This document shows, one piece after another, positions 50,737 through 59,054 of a stretch of DNA of 64,000 nt (the stretch's first letter is position 1; each line of letters starts with the position of its first letter). The translations under genes were made by a program, and so were the position numbers. Source of the stretch: Estrella lausannensis. GTDB lineage: Bacteria; Chlamydiota; Chlamydiia; Chlamydiales; Criblamydiaceae. The notes below the pieces were generated by a model. It did no database searches, was not told where the DNA came from, and worked only from the letters and a program-made list of their open reading frames with translations. The stretch lies in the NCBI RefSeq assembly GCF_900000175.1, contig NZ_CWGJ01000026.1, positions 124,001 through 188,000 of the forward strand. The letters are read 5' to 3'.

Positions 50737-51093
50737 CGCAGCACTTATACCGAAAGCGTCTCAAAATTTGGTTTTGGGCAACAAGAAAGCTCTCTCGGAG
50801 ACTGCAAGTCACCTACTATTAGAGAGAGGAGACTTGCATTCCTTCAGTACCGAGGCTTTCTCAAAGCCCCATGCCAAATTTTGAGGCGCTTTCGGTATAG
50901 AGCCTGTACTAAAACTCCAATCGGTAGGGTTTGCTGCTGCATTGGGCTATGAGTGTCGAGAAATTATCAGAATAGGGCGTGTTACGCCGATAATTTTCTC
51001 GAAGTTTATATCCCATGGAGCGGACAAAATACACGATTTCAGTTTGTGGGCAGTCTCGTACAGCGTTGGCAATATATAAGCGGAGTTTAGCGA
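50737..51093. other. Intergenic region efp-accB with family A and family C elements
   Basis: About 357 bases, half taken by a full family A copy (50746-50899). A family C right half (ACACGATTTCAGTTTGTGGG then CAGTCTCGTA) sits at about 51030-51061, within 40 bases of accB. No convincing promoter pair. Confidence 0.55.
50746..50899. repeat. Family A palindromic element, full length
   Basis: Complete 154-bp copy: ends TATACCGAAAGCGTCTCAAA and AAATTTTGAGGCGCTTTCGG plus TATA, with the inner ACTGCAAGTCACC / GAGACTTGCATTCC arms around TACTATTAGAGAGAG. Confidence 0.92.
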
Positions 51094-51648
51094 GTGGATT
51101 TAAAACAGATCAAAGAGTTGATGAGCGCGATGGAGAAAACCGGAACTCAGCGCCTGCGCATCAAGGAAGAGGGATATGAGCTGATGCTGGAGAGGCATGA
51201 CATGCGAGCCAAAGAGGAGAGCGCTTCCATCCCTGAATATTTCAAGCCCGAATATCGTGACGATCGCTTTTTTCAAAGGACAGATGCGGCCTTCTTCAAG
51301 GCGGGAGGAGCCCCGATTCATCAGAGCGTAGCGCACAGCAGAGCGGAAATGAGCAATAATCAAGACGGGGGAACTATTGTGAGCGAAGAGATGAAGGCGA
51401 AAAAAGGAGAGGTGATCAAATCGCCGATGGTTGGAACGTTTTACATGGCTCCATCACCGGACGATCCTCCTTTCGTGAAAATTGGCGATATCGTCAGCGC
51501 GGATACAGTTCTTTGCATTATTGAAGCGATGAAAGTCATGAATGAGATCAAAGCCGGAGTGAAGGGCAGGCTCGTGGAAGTGTTGGTAGAAAATAACCAG
51601 CCGGTGGAGTTTGGCACCCCTCTTTTCCGTGTCGAAAGCAAAGAGTAG
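51094..51648 (+). CDS. accB: Biotin carboxyl carrier protein of acetyl-CoA carboxylase
   Basis: A 184-residue carrier. The N-terminal helix ([20 protein letters not shown]) and a flexible linker precede the biotinyl domain (about 105-183) with the biotinylation motif [14 protein letters not shown]. It shuttles carboxylated biotin from AccC to the carboxyltransferase in fatty-acid synthesis. Start is GTG, with GGAG 8-11 bases upstream. accC follows after 21 bases. Confidence 0.96.
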   Translation: MDLKQIKELMSAMEKTGTQRLRIKEEGYELMLERHDMRAKEESASIPEYFKPEYRDDRFFQRTDAAFFKAGGAPIHQSVAHSRAEMSNNQDGGTIVSEEMKAKKGEVIKSPMVGTFYMAPSPDDPPFVKIGDIVSADTVLCIIEAMKVMNEIKAGVKGRLVEVLVENNQPVEFGTPLFRVESKE

Positions 51649-51669
51649 TAGCGGGGCTATTTCAATTTT

Positions 51670-53031
51670 ATGCAAAAGGTACTTATTGCCAATCGCGGCG
51701 AGATCGCTGTCAGGGTCATCAGGGCCTGCCATGATCTTGGGCTGCAGACCATCGCGGTATACTCTGAGGCTGACAGTGAGGCATTGCATGTGCTGCACGC
51801 TGACGAGGCAATCTGCATCGGAGAACCTCCCTCGCAGAAATCCTATCTGAAAATTCCCAATATCCTCTCCGCCTGCGAGATTACGGGAGCCGACGCAATC
51901 CATCCCGGTTATGGATTTTTAAGCGAAAATCACAGCTTTGCGTCCATTTGCGAAAGTTGCGGACTTGAGTTCATCGGTCCTTCGGCCAAGGCAATCCAGC
52001 TTCTGGGTGATAAGGCACGAGCCAAAGAGACGGCTGCGAAGGCCAATTGTCCAATCATCCCCGGTTCTGACGGCGTTGTGGAGGATATGGAAAAGGCGAT
52101 CAGAGAGGTCGAAAAGATCGGATTTCCCGTTTTCATCAAAGCGACCGCCGGTGGCGGTGGCAAGGGGATCCGCATTTCGCACTCGATGGAAGAGTTTAAG
52201 AAGCATTTTGCCGCTGCCAGGGCGGAGGCTGAAGTCAGCTTTGGCAATCCCAATGTCTACCTGGAAAAAATGATTGTAAACCCTCGCCACATCGAAGTGC
52301 AGGTTTTAGGCGACAAGTTCGGCAACGTCGTTCATATCGGGATTCGAGACTGCACCATCCAGAGGCGCAGACAGAAACTCATTGAAGAAACTCCATGCCC
52401 TATTCTCAGTAAGGAAAAAATTGAAGAGATCGGCGAGGCAGCTGTACGGGTTGTCAGAGAGGCCGGTTACTACTCTGCCGGCACTGTTGAGTTTTTATTA
52501 GACAGCGAGGGCCGCTACTACTTCATGGAGGTGAACACCAGGATCCAGGTGGAGCACACGGTTTCCGAGGAGCTTGCCGATATCGATCTTATCGAGCAGC
52601 AGATCCGGGTAGCCAGGGGCGAGCCGCTTCCTTTCACGCAAAAGGATATCACCTTCTCGGGCCATGTGATCCAGTTCCGCATCAACGCGGAAGATCCATC
52701 CCACCACTTCATGCCATCTCCAGGAAAGCTGGAGTATTACCTCCCGCCGGGCGGACCCCATGTCAGGGTGGACAGCGCCTGTTACTCGGGTTATGTGATA
52801 CCGCCCAACTACGACTCTATGGTCGCCAAGCTAATCGTCAAGGGACGTACCCGGGAGGAGGCGATCGCGAGGGCCAAAAGGGCGCTCCGCGAGTTCCACG
52901 TCGGAGGCATCAAGACGACTATCCCTTTTCATCTCTACATGCTGGAAGACCCCAATTTCTTGCGGATGAACTACGATCTCAACTATATCGATAAACTGAT
53001 CGCCGACGGGTGCCGGTTCACCCTCGACTAG
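51670..53031 (+). CDS. accC: Biotin carboxylase of acetyl-CoA carboxylase
   Basis: A 453-residue ATP-grasp enzyme that carboxylates biotin on AccB. Motifs are VLIANRGEIAVRVIRACHDLG, GYGFLSEN, the glycine-rich KATAGGGGKGIRI, FMEVNTRIQVEHTVSEEL (catalytic/metal site) and the C-terminal NAEDPSHHFMPSPGKL. Length matches the family (about 450). It is the last gene of the accBC pair, followed by a repeat-rich intergenic region. Confidence 0.97.
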   Translation: MQKVLIANRGEIAVRVIRACHDLGLQTIAVYSEADSEALHVLHADEAICIGEPPSQKSYLKIPNILSACEITGADAIHPGYGFLSENHSFASICESCGLEFIGPSAKAIQLLGDKARAKETAAKANCPIIPGSDGVVEDMEKAIREVEKIGFPVFIKATAGGGGKGIRISHSMEEFKKHFAAARAEAEVSFGNPNVYLEKMIVNPRHIEVQVLGDKFGNVVHIGIRDCTIQRRRQKLIEETPCPILSKEKIEEIGEAAVRVVREAGYYSAGTVEFLLDSEGRYYFMEVNTRIQVEHTVSEELADIDLIEQQIRVARGEPLPFTQKDITFSGHVIQFRINAEDPSHHFMPSPGKLEYYLPPGGPHVRVDSACYSGYVIPPNYDSMVAKLIVKGRTREEAIARAKRALREFHVGGIKTTIPFHLYMLEDPNFLRMNYDLNYIDKLIADGCRFTLD

Positions 53032-53035
53032 CGAT

Positions 53036-53156
53036 TATACCAAAAATGTCTCAAAATTTGGTTTGGGGTAAAGCGAAAGCCCCAAACGATCGATAAACTG
53101 CAAGTCACCTTACATTTCTACTCGTGGGTGACTTGCACTCGGGGCACTTTCGGAGA
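53036..53156. repeat. Family A element, degenerate
   Basis: The left end TATACCAAAAATGTCTCAAA and inner AACTGCAAGTCACCTTACAT with GGGTGACTTGCACTC are clear. The right end is shortened to GGGGCACTTTCGGAG. Confidence 0.8.
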
Positions 53157-53228
53157 GCTAAAGGCCCCATTTCTCTGAAATTTTTTCTGTTCATTTCCTC
53201 CTCCTGAAAAATCAACGGCATCCGGCAT

Positions 53229-53282
53229 TATACCGAAAGTCTGTCAAATTTGGCATGAAGGCTTTGAGAAAGCTGGATGCCG
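53229..53282. repeat. Family A element, one arm
   Basis: TATACCGAAAGTCTGTCAAA followed by GGCTTTGAGAAAGC, then the repeat stops 11 bases before the next full copy begins. Confidence 0.7.
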
Positions 53283-53292
53283 CTCTTTTGTT

Positions 53293-53456
53293 TATACCGA
53301 AAGTGTCTCAAAATTTGGCTTTTGGCAAAGAGAACGCTCTCGCGATTGAAAGATACAAAGTCATCTAATATTAGAAATATGAGGTGACTTGAGATCATTC
53401 AATCGCGAGAGTTTTCTCAAAGCCCACATGCCAAGTTTTGAGATACTTTCGGTATA
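53293..53456. repeat. Family A palindromic element, full length
   Basis: Complete 164-bp copy with ends TATACCGAAAGTGTCTCAAA and AAGTTTTGAGATACTTTCGG plus TATA. The inner repeat GATTGAAAGATACAAAGTCA is opposite TGACTTGAGATCATTCAATC, around AATATTAGAAATATGAG. Confidence 0.93.
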
Positions 53457-53469
53457 ATGCAGCACTCTT

Positions 53470-53605
53470 TAGAGACTGTCAGCGGATTCGGATTGCGTCG
53501 ATTTTGGGGGCTATCTGTAAGAGCTGGTGTTGACCTCCAAAAAACGAATCGAAAGAGATTGAAAACCCAATATCAACAGGAATCGAATCCGTCAACAGTC
53601 TCTTA
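53470..53605. repeat. Family B inverted-repeat element, intact
   Basis: 136 bp bounded by a 22-bp imperfect terminal inverted repeat: TTAGAGACTGTCAGCGGATT at the left, and AATCCGTCAACAGTCTCTTA at the right. The interior also pairs partly (AATCGAAAGAGATTG). No coding capacity. Confidence 0.85.
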
Positions 53606-53917
53606 GCGATCTCTTGGCGGGAAATTTATGCAGTACGAGATGAACTTGTTACCAGAATATTCAATTGTGAAGTCTAAAATTAAAAAAAATTAAATATTTG
53701 AAAAACAGTAGTTAAAGTTTTAGAATGACAGCGTTTTGGAGAAGATTAATGTAATCTTTATGTCATCTTAATGAGACAAATCCAAAATCTGGCTCAGTTT
53801 GCTAACATTTTCGTTTAGCCCGCTGTAACGGATAAAAATAAACTAGGGGACGTTCACCAGCTCAAATCACACTGTTGCTGTTTGTGGATAGTCTGTAAAC
53901 CAAAAGGGAAATCAGAT

Positions 53918-54805
53918 ATGAAAAGCTTGACATGGCACATCGCTTATTGCGCAGCTTTAATGACAACGTTTGCCGGACAAATCAAAGCTGAAGAAACCGA
54001 ATCGACAAAAGAAGAAGTTGCTGAGACTGGTCGCGAAGAAAGAAAGACGAAAGCACTTTCATTCCTCGGCTCTCTGAAGATCAGAGGGGCAGAAGGCGAA
54101 GAGAAACAGGAAGCGGAACACGTTGAAGTGGGTAACCGTTCTTTAAGCCATGCCGAATGGGTAAAGGGCCAGGAAGCGAAAGAGAAAATTGCGACAGCGA
54201 GAAAAAATCGCGCTGAGGGCAAAGAGGGTGTTGAAAAACGTTCGCTCGAATCGGTAGAGCCAAGCGAAGAAGCTGTGGAAGATGTCACAAATGCAGAGAT
54301 CATCGCTAAGCCCACTTATTACACATCCCACCAAGGTGCTATGCACCGCCCCATCGCTGTCACAGTTCTTGGCGACATCGTGACTCTGGAAGACGGCTCA
54401 GAGTGGATCGTGAAGTACAGCCACCGCTATAAGACGCTGGACTGGCTCGCCTCCGACTCGATCCTGGTGCTTCCTAACCATGCCTGGTTCTCCAGCTACT
54501 ACTTCCGTTTGGTTAACCAAATGACAGGCGCTGACATCGAAGTTAACTTGTTGAAAGGTCCTATCTACAACGGTGTTTACACCCACTGGATCATTGCAAT
54601 CGACTACCTTAACTGTGAACTTTGCCTTGAAGATGGTTCGATCTGGAGAATCTCTTCCGGTGATTACAGCACCATGAAAAAATGGCTGGTCAACGATACT
54701 ATCATCTTGGGTATCAATGATTCTTGGCTCTCCAGCAAGCCCAATATCTTACTGAACGTCAACATGCTGAACTATGTCAGCGGTATTTGTGAAAACGGAT
54801 TCTAA
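53918..54805 (+). CDS. Secreted protein with two tandem beta domains
   Basis: About 295 residues from ATG 53918, which has GGGA upstream; an earlier TTG is not used. Residues 1-25 are a signal peptide (IAYCAALMTTFAGQIKA). Residues 30-130 are charged and probably disordered. The C-terminal 175 residues hold two copies of one unit: VTLEDGSEWIVKYSHRYKTLDWLASDSILVLPNHAW and, 70 residues later, LCLEDGSIWRISSGDYSTMKKWLVNDTIILGINDSW. I know similar units from chlamydial conserved hypotheticals but no function. A 98-aa gene follows after 19 bases. Confidence 0.85.
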   Translation: MKSLTWHIAYCAALMTTFAGQIKAEETESTKEEVAETGREERKTKALSFLGSLKIRGAEGEEKQEAEHVEVGNRSLSHAEWVKGQEAKEKIATARKNRAEGKEGVEKRSLESVEPSEEAVEDVTNAEIIAKPTYYTSHQGAMHRPIAVTVLGDIVTLEDGSEWIVKYSHRYKTLDWLASDSILVLPNHAWFSSYYFRLVNQMTGADIEVNLLKGPIYNGVYTHWIIAIDYLNCELCLEDGSIWRISSGDYSTMKKWLVNDTIILGINDSWLSSKPNILLNVNMLNYVSGICENGF

Positions 54806-54824
54806 TCCAATAGGAGGATTGACC

Positions 54825-55121
54825 ATGGCCTTTGATCCTAACGCAGCAAGACAGATACCGGGCTCCGGTAGAAATGAAGGAATAAGAAACTACGCGCAAG
54901 ACCTACAGCAGAGAGGAGTCACTGTGGTGTCCGGGCAAGGCCCCGTCGTGCACGGTGGCAGAGGGTTCGTCCAAGGCGGCCAGCCCCTTCCGGTGCAGGT
55001 AGTGCCAGTTCAGCCTGTTCAGCAAGGGGTTCCCCTGGCTGCTCAAGGCAGAGGGGTGCAATATGTGCAAAGACGCGATGTTCCTCTTTCGCAGCAGAAT
55101 TTGAATCCCTACCGTAAATAA
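54825..55121 (+). CDS. Small Gln/Pro/Val-rich protein
   Basis: 98 residues from the ATG at 54825, set by a perfect TAGGAGG 8 bases upstream; the open frame extends into the preceding gene but that part is not used. Composition is low-complexity: VQVVPVQPVQQGVPLAAQGR and GQGPVVHGGRGFVQGGQ. No signal peptide, membrane helix or domain. It is probably co-transcribed with the secreted tandem-domain gene and could be its partner; this is a guess from position. Confidence 0.75.
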   Translation: MAFDPNAARQIPGSGRNEGIRNYAQDLQQRGVTVVSGQGPVVHGGRGFVQGGQPLPVQVVPVQPVQQGVPLAAQGRGVQYVQRRDVPLSQQNLNPYRK

Positions 55122-55159
55122 TTAATGATAGATCATAATAAATCTTCATCTTAAAAGAG

Positions 55160-55191
55160 CTCAAGGAGCCGGGATATCCCGGCCCCTTGAG
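55160..55191. terminator. Bidirectional terminator hairpin
   Basis: CTCAAGGAGCCGGG (55160-55173), loop ATAT, CCCGGCCCCTTGAG (55178-55191), one mismatch. It sits between the 98-aa gene (+) and the LOG gene (-), which converge on it. Confidence 0.75.
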
Positions 55192-55214
55192 TGCATCTTC
55201 TCACCAAATCCTTA

Positions 55215-55898
55215 TCAAAAGTTACGTTGGCCCTTGCTGGTCTTGTAGTGTTGATCGATACCGATCGCCACCTCTTCCGGATCGTTCGTGATTTTGAATA
55301 GATTCAGATCTTTAGGAGCGATGCAGCCATCACGTAGGGCACGCTCTTTTAGCCAGTCGATCAGGCCAAGCCAATAGGAAGTTCCCATTAGGTAGATTGG
55401 AAAACGATTGATCTTCTCCGTCTGGATTAAGGTTAGCGCTTCAAAGAGTTCATCGAGAGTGCCAAACCCCCCGGGTAGGAAAACATACCCTTGCGCGTAG
55501 CGGATAAACATCACCTTGCGGATGAAAAAATAGCGGAACTGCAGCTGATAGCGCCTGTCGATAAAGTGGTTGGGCTCGGCTTCATTCGGCAGGTCGATAC
55601 TTAGGCCGCAGGAGTTGCCGCCGGCAGCCTGGGCACCTTTGTTGGCCGCCTCCATGAGACCGGGGCCGCCGCCGGTAATCACTGCAAACCCTTTTCTGGA
55701 AATATGCTCGGCCACGTCAATGGCCATGTTGTAGTAGGGGCTGGCCGGCGGCAGGCGCGCTGATCCGAATATGGAAACGGAAGGCCCAAGGGCGGTCATC
55801 GTCTCAAAGCCATCAACGAATTCGGAAATGATACGAAATACGCGCCACGAATCGATCGCGAGCAGCCGTTTAGATCTTTGCTTTTCATCATCGAACAT
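55215..55898 (-). CDS. LOG-family (TIGR00730) nucleoside monophosphate phosphoribohydrolase-like protein
   Basis: A 227-residue Rossmann-fold protein. GGGPGLMEAANKGAQAAGG and LPGGFGTLDELFEALTLIQ are the two signature motifs of the LOG/'lysine decarboxylase-like' family. Members hydrolyse AMP or cytokinin ribotides to free the base and ribose-5-phosphate. An arginine (SARLPP) and glutamate (GTLDE) of the active site are present. Physiological substrate is not evident. Divergent from the small gene at 56161. Confidence 0.92.
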   Translation of the reverse strand: MFDDEKQRSKRLLAIDSWRVFRIISEFVDGFETMTALGPSVSIFGSARLPPASPYYNMAIDVAEHISRKGFAVITGGGPGLMEAANKGAQAAGGNSCGLSIDLPNEAEPNHFIDRRYQLQFRYFFIRKVMFIRYAQGYVFLPGGFGTLDELFEALTLIQTEKINRFPIYLMGTSYWLGLIDWLKERALRDGCIAPKDLNLFKITNDPEEVAIGIDQHYKTSKGQRNF

Positions 55899-56104
55899 AA
55901 GGGGGTATCGCTCTTAAGGTTAAAGGAATGTTTGAGTCAAGCCAAACAGCCATTAGAAGATTCTGTTCGGACAACCCCTCGGTTTATATCTAAAAAATTT
56001 TAAAGAGGATAGGAAATTTCCCGGGAAATGGAAATGATAGTATGAAAAATTAATATATATTAAAGGTAATTGTTGATTTATAAATTCTTAATTTATTAAA
56101 ATAG

Positions 56105-56131
56105 TTGTTTGTTTGTGTAAAAAATTATAAT
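56105..56131 (+). promoter_or_regulatory. Candidate promoter of the small gene at 56161
   Basis: TTGTTT (56105-56110), 15-base spacer and TATAAT (56126-56131) in an AT-rich region 29 bases before the ATG at 56161. The spacer is two bases short of optimum. Confidence 0.4.
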
Positions 56132-56160
56132 ACTAGTGCTTTTGAAAGGTAGAAGAATTT

Positions 56161-56481
56161 ATGATCCACAGAGACCGTTTTATTTCGCGCGCCTGTCCTT
56201 TGATGTTTGGGGCTCATCATCCGATCAACTACCCGATCAGGGGCTGGCTGGACGACGACAAAAAACTCCCTCATCGCCTCCGTTGCAAGGGATTCCGGGG
56301 GATATTGATGGTGCTTGGAACGCTTGTTTACATTGCAGAAGAGTCCAGTGGCTACAGCTCTTTCTCCGTCTCCAGGGAGAAGGTAAAAGAACCCTTCAGC
56401 CACAAGCAGCAGTTTGGCCCTGTCAACTTCGCCAAACCTTCGTCTCCCTCCGTCGTTAGCTATTCCTTAAAAAGACGCTAA
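56161..56481 (+). CDS. Small protein of unknown function
   Basis: A 106-residue frame. In favour: GAAAGGTAGAAG upstream of the ATG, a plausible promoter and codon choice like its neighbours. Against: no recognisable domain, and an overlapping minus-strand frame (56125-56403) exists. The protein has one hydrophobic stretch (GILMVLGTLVYIAEE) and a Ser-rich end (SSPSVVSYSLKRR). Function unknown. Confidence 0.5.
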   Translation: MIHRDRFISRACPLMFGAHHPINYPIRGWLDDDKKLPHRLRCKGFRGILMVLGTLVYIAEESSGYSSFSVSREKVKEPFSHKQQFGPVNFAKPSSPSVVSYSLKRR

Positions 56482-56507
56482 AGGATTTTAAATCCGATCG
56501 CGGGGAT

Positions 56508-56619
56508 TATACCGAAAGTGCCTCAAAATTTGGCTTTTGGCAAAGAGAGGGCTTTCGGGATTGAGATATTGCGTCACTTACACACACTCCTAAGTCACTA
56601 AAGACCAAATTTGACGGTA
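56508..56619. repeat. Family A element, right arm decayed, joined to family C remnant
   Basis: The left arm TATACCGAAAGTGCCTCAAA and GGCTTTCGGGATTGAGATAT are intact. The right arm is reduced to ACCAAATTTGACGGTA. It is followed at once by CATACTGATTTGAGTTTGAG and AACAGTCTATGAG (56622-56654), a family C-like end. Confidence 0.75.
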
Positions 56620-56678
56620 AAGCATACTGATTTGAGTTTGAGAACAGTCTATGAGATTCCGTCTGGAGGCAAAATAGG

Positions 56679-57641
56679 CTATTTCAGCTCGTGGGCTGCC
56701 TCTAGTGCCCAGGGGAGCGTCTCGGCATTGGCCTTTAGTCCTAAAGCTCCACGGCGGTTCAGGGGACTGCCAAAAGTGGGACTGCCATAAAGTTCCTCCG
56801 GCATCGTTAGAAGAGCTTCCAGCCTATCTCTTGTGATATAAGCTCCCTGTCCTTTCTCCTGGGAAAATTCCGTGTGGAGGGAGAGGGGCTTCCTTACATT
56901 ATGAGGGCACACGTCCTGACAGATGTCGCAGCCGAAAATATAACCGGGATTGCGCACCTTTTCGGGGTTTTCCAGAGGGCCTTTCGATTCGATAAGCAGG
57001 GAGGAGAGGCACTTGGCCGCGTCTACGCGGTAGGGTGCGATGATGGCAGAGGTGGGACAGGCGTCGAGGCATTTGGTGCAGCTGCCGCATCTGGGCATGC
57101 GTGCTTTGGAGGCTGTGCGTGGCAGGTCGAGAGATGTTAAAATACCTGAAATAAGAACGAAGGTGCCGAATTTGGGGTGGATCAACAGGGTGTTTTTGCC
57201 TACGAAACCAAGGCCTGCTTTGGCAGCAAGGGCCTTTTCCAGTAGAGGGAACGAGTCGCTGAAGCCCCGGGCGATGCCCTCCTTCCCCGACCTTTTCTCA
57301 AGCCAGCAGATAAATTCTTTCAGCTGCTTTTTGTGGATGCGGTGGTAATCGCGGCCTCTCGCATAACTGGCGATGAGCCCTTTGCCCTCTTCAAACGGCA
57401 GTTTTTCTTGCTTGTAGTGGGTGACGAACATGATGACCGATTTCAGGTCGGCAAACAGCGACTTTGGATCAATCCTAATGCGGTTTTCCATGTACGCGAG
57501 GTGAGCGTTTAGCCCATCTTTGAGCCATGTATCGTAAGCATCGGCATCCTCTTTGGGGATCTCCGGATCGCATATGCCGCAATCATGAAAGCCAGATCGG
57601 AGTGCTGCCTCATGGATTTCCGCGAAAGAGATCTCGTCCAT
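56679..57641 (-). CDS. queG: Epoxyqueuosine reductase
   Basis: A 320-residue iron-sulfur and cobalamin enzyme for the last step of queuosine synthesis in tRNA. Motifs are the N-terminal DCGICDPEIP, SYARGRDYHRIHKKQL, GFVGKNTLLIHPKFG, the first 4Fe-4S cluster CGSCTKCLDACPTSAI and the second CDICQDVCPHN. The C-terminal HEAT-like repeat of longer QueG proteins is reduced (RRGALGLKANAETLPW). It lies 10 bases downstream of the YitT gene, same strand. Confidence 0.93.
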   Translation of the reverse strand: MDEISFAEIHEAALRSGFHDCGICDPEIPKEDADAYDTWLKDGLNAHLAYMENRIRIDPKSLFADLKSVIMFVTHYKQEKLPFEEGKGLIASYARGRDYHRIHKKQLKEFICWLEKRSGKEGIARGFSDSFPLLEKALAAKAGLGFVGKNTLLIHPKFGTFVLISGILTSLDLPRTASKARMPRCGSCTKCLDACPTSAIIAPYRVDAAKCLSSLLIESKGPLENPEKVRNPGYIFGCDICQDVCPHNVRKPLSLHTEFSQEKGQGAYITRDRLEALLTMPEELYGSPTFGSPLNRRGALGLKANAETLPWALEAAHELK

Positions 57642-57651
57642 GTTCCTTATT

Positions 57652-58596
57652 CTATTTTGCCTTGCGACCTATCAGCGCTTTACCAATCTTCTTGATGACG
57701 CTGGGTTTGGCTTTTCGACGTGCCGTGTTGTTTTCCATGCCGTAGGCTACCTCGTGGAGGTTTTCGATTGCGATGAAAGCCGCCGGGTCGTTGCGGTGGA
57801 TCAGATCTTTCAGTTCGGAAAGCTGAAGACGTTCCGCTATGACATAGAGGATCTCTTTTTCAGCGCCTGAGAATCCGCCTCTGCCGTACATGACGGTAAC
57901 TCCGAGTCCCAGCTCGTTAATGATCGCTTCTCTGACTTCTTGCGACTTCGAAGAGACCACCATGACAGATTTAGTTTCGTCAAGGCCGACAATGACGGCG
58001 TCCATCACTTTGATCACGACCATATATGTGATGAGAGAGAGTAACGGAGGGTGCCAGTCCTTGCTGATCAGGCCGAAAGCACCAAAGATGACAATATTGC
58101 AGGCTAAAACAACCTGCCCGACGCTGACGCCCACTTTTTTGGATAGCAAGATGCCCATGATCTCTGTGCCGTCGAGGCATCCGCCATAGCGGATAATGAG
58201 GCCCAGGCCAATTCCGAGGATGGCTCCTCCGATGACAACGACTTCGAGGCTTTCGCCGTCAAAGTGCCATGTTAAATAATTGTGGATGAGGGTGAATGAG
58301 AGCGCGAACGAAAAGACTGCAAAGATGAAGTGGAAGAGGAAGATCTTTCCTATCGAGCGGTAGGCTGTCACTAGAAAGGGGAGGTTGAGAGCAACCAGAA
58401 AATAGGGTAAGTAAGATTGGGCTGTCAGGCCGCTTAAGATCATCGCGATACCAACAATTCCGCCGTCGATCAGCTGATTGGGTATCAAAAACACCTCGAT
58501 GGCAAAGGCGGCCAGGAAAGCACCGATGACCATCCAGACGAGAAGAAACAGTTCGTGTATGATTGAGCGCTTTGCGCTCGCGTGGGCTAAGGCCAT
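57652..58596 (-). CDS. YitT-family membrane protein (DUF161/DUF2179)
   Basis: A 314-residue inner-membrane protein. About five membrane helices with the family motif FLIPNQLIDGGIVGIAMILS (N..DGG) and GAILGIGLGLIIRYGGCLDGTEI, then a cytoplasmic DUF2179 domain (MVVSSKSQEVREAIINELGL, VTVMYGRGGFSGAEKEILYV). Function of the family is unknown; transport is assumed. A basic tail ends the protein. It precedes queG by 10 bases, and two tRNA genes lie upstream. Confidence 0.92.
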   Translation of the reverse strand: MALAHASAKRSIIHELFLLVWMVIGAFLAAFAIEVFLIPNQLIDGGIVGIAMILSGLTAQSYLPYFLVALNLPFLVTAYRSIGKIFLFHFIFAVFSFALSFTLIHNYLTWHFDGESLEVVVIGGAILGIGLGLIIRYGGCLDGTEIMGILLSKKVGVSVGQVVLACNIVIFGAFGLISKDWHPPLLSLITYMVVIKVMDAVIVGLDETKSVMVVSSKSQEVREAIINELGLGVTVMYGRGGFSGAEKEILYVIAERLQLSELKDLIHRNDPAAFIAIENLHEVAYGMENNTARRKAKPSVIKKIGKALIGRKAK

Positions 58597-58782
58597 AGTG
58601 GTTACTTCCTTTCCTATCGGGCTTGAGTGAAGATTCTAGTTTTTAGCCACTTTCTTCACGTGCGGAAGCATACACTATTTCTAGCTAAAACTCAATAGGA
58701 AGCGAAGGATTGTCTATCAGAAATTTTGTGTTTTTTTGGGGATCGAGCGGTTTGCCAGATATTTGGCGCTCGATAAAAGATT

Positions 58783-58856
58783 CGCGAGAGACGGGACTCG
58801 AACCCGCAACTTCCGGCGTGACAGGCCGGTGCTCTAACCAATTGAACTACTCCCGC
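58783..58856 (-). tRNA. tRNA-Asp (anticodon GTC)
   Basis: Cloverleaf on the minus strand: acceptor GCGGGAG/CTCTCGC with discriminator G as expected for Asp, D arm AGTTCAATTGGTTAGAGC, anticodon loop CTGTCAC (GTC), and T arm GCGGGTTCGAGTCCCGT. CCA is not encoded. Confidence 0.95.
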
Positions 58857-58865
58857 ATATCGATT

Positions 58866-58938
58866 TGGGCGCAACAGGACTCGAACCTATGACCGCCTGT
58901 GTGTAAGACAGGAGCTCTACCAACTGAGCTATACGCCC
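58866..58938 (-). tRNA. tRNA-Val (anticodon TAC)
   Basis: Cloverleaf on the minus strand: acceptor GGGCGTA/TGCGCCC with discriminator A, D arm AGCTCAGTTGGTAGAGC, anticodon stem-loop CCTGT-CTTACAC-ACAGG (TAC), and T arm CATAGGTTCGAACCTGT. It is 9 bases upstream of tRNA-Asp, so the two are one transcript. Confidence 0.95.
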
Positions 58939-59054
58939 CTCGAAAGGAAGAACAAAGTTACTAGATTTTGCCAATTATTCGCAAGGGGATTCCTGCGAAA
59001 GGAGTGAAATTGAATTTAGAGTGCTGAAAATTAAGTGTTAAGAGTCAACAGTGG

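Larger units (their letters stand above)
53032..53917. other. Long repeat-rich intergenic region
   Basis: About 885 bases, mostly built from mobile-type repeats: a degenerate family A copy (53036-53156), a one-armed copy (53229-53282), a full copy (53293-53456) and an intact family B element (53470-53605). A family C remnant (TCACACTGTTGCTGTTTGTG) lies at about 53866-53897, next to the ribosome binding site of the following gene. The 53690-53830 stretch is AT-rich and probably holds its promoter. Confidence 0.65.

Noticed and set aside
50746-53456. CRISPR array from repeated units
   Set aside because: Units are palindromic, 50-160 bp, unevenly spaced and not separated by uniform spacers; no cas genes.
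56125-56403. Minus-strand open frame overlapping the small gene at 56161
   Set aside because: No ribosome binding site; the plus-strand frame has better upstream signals.
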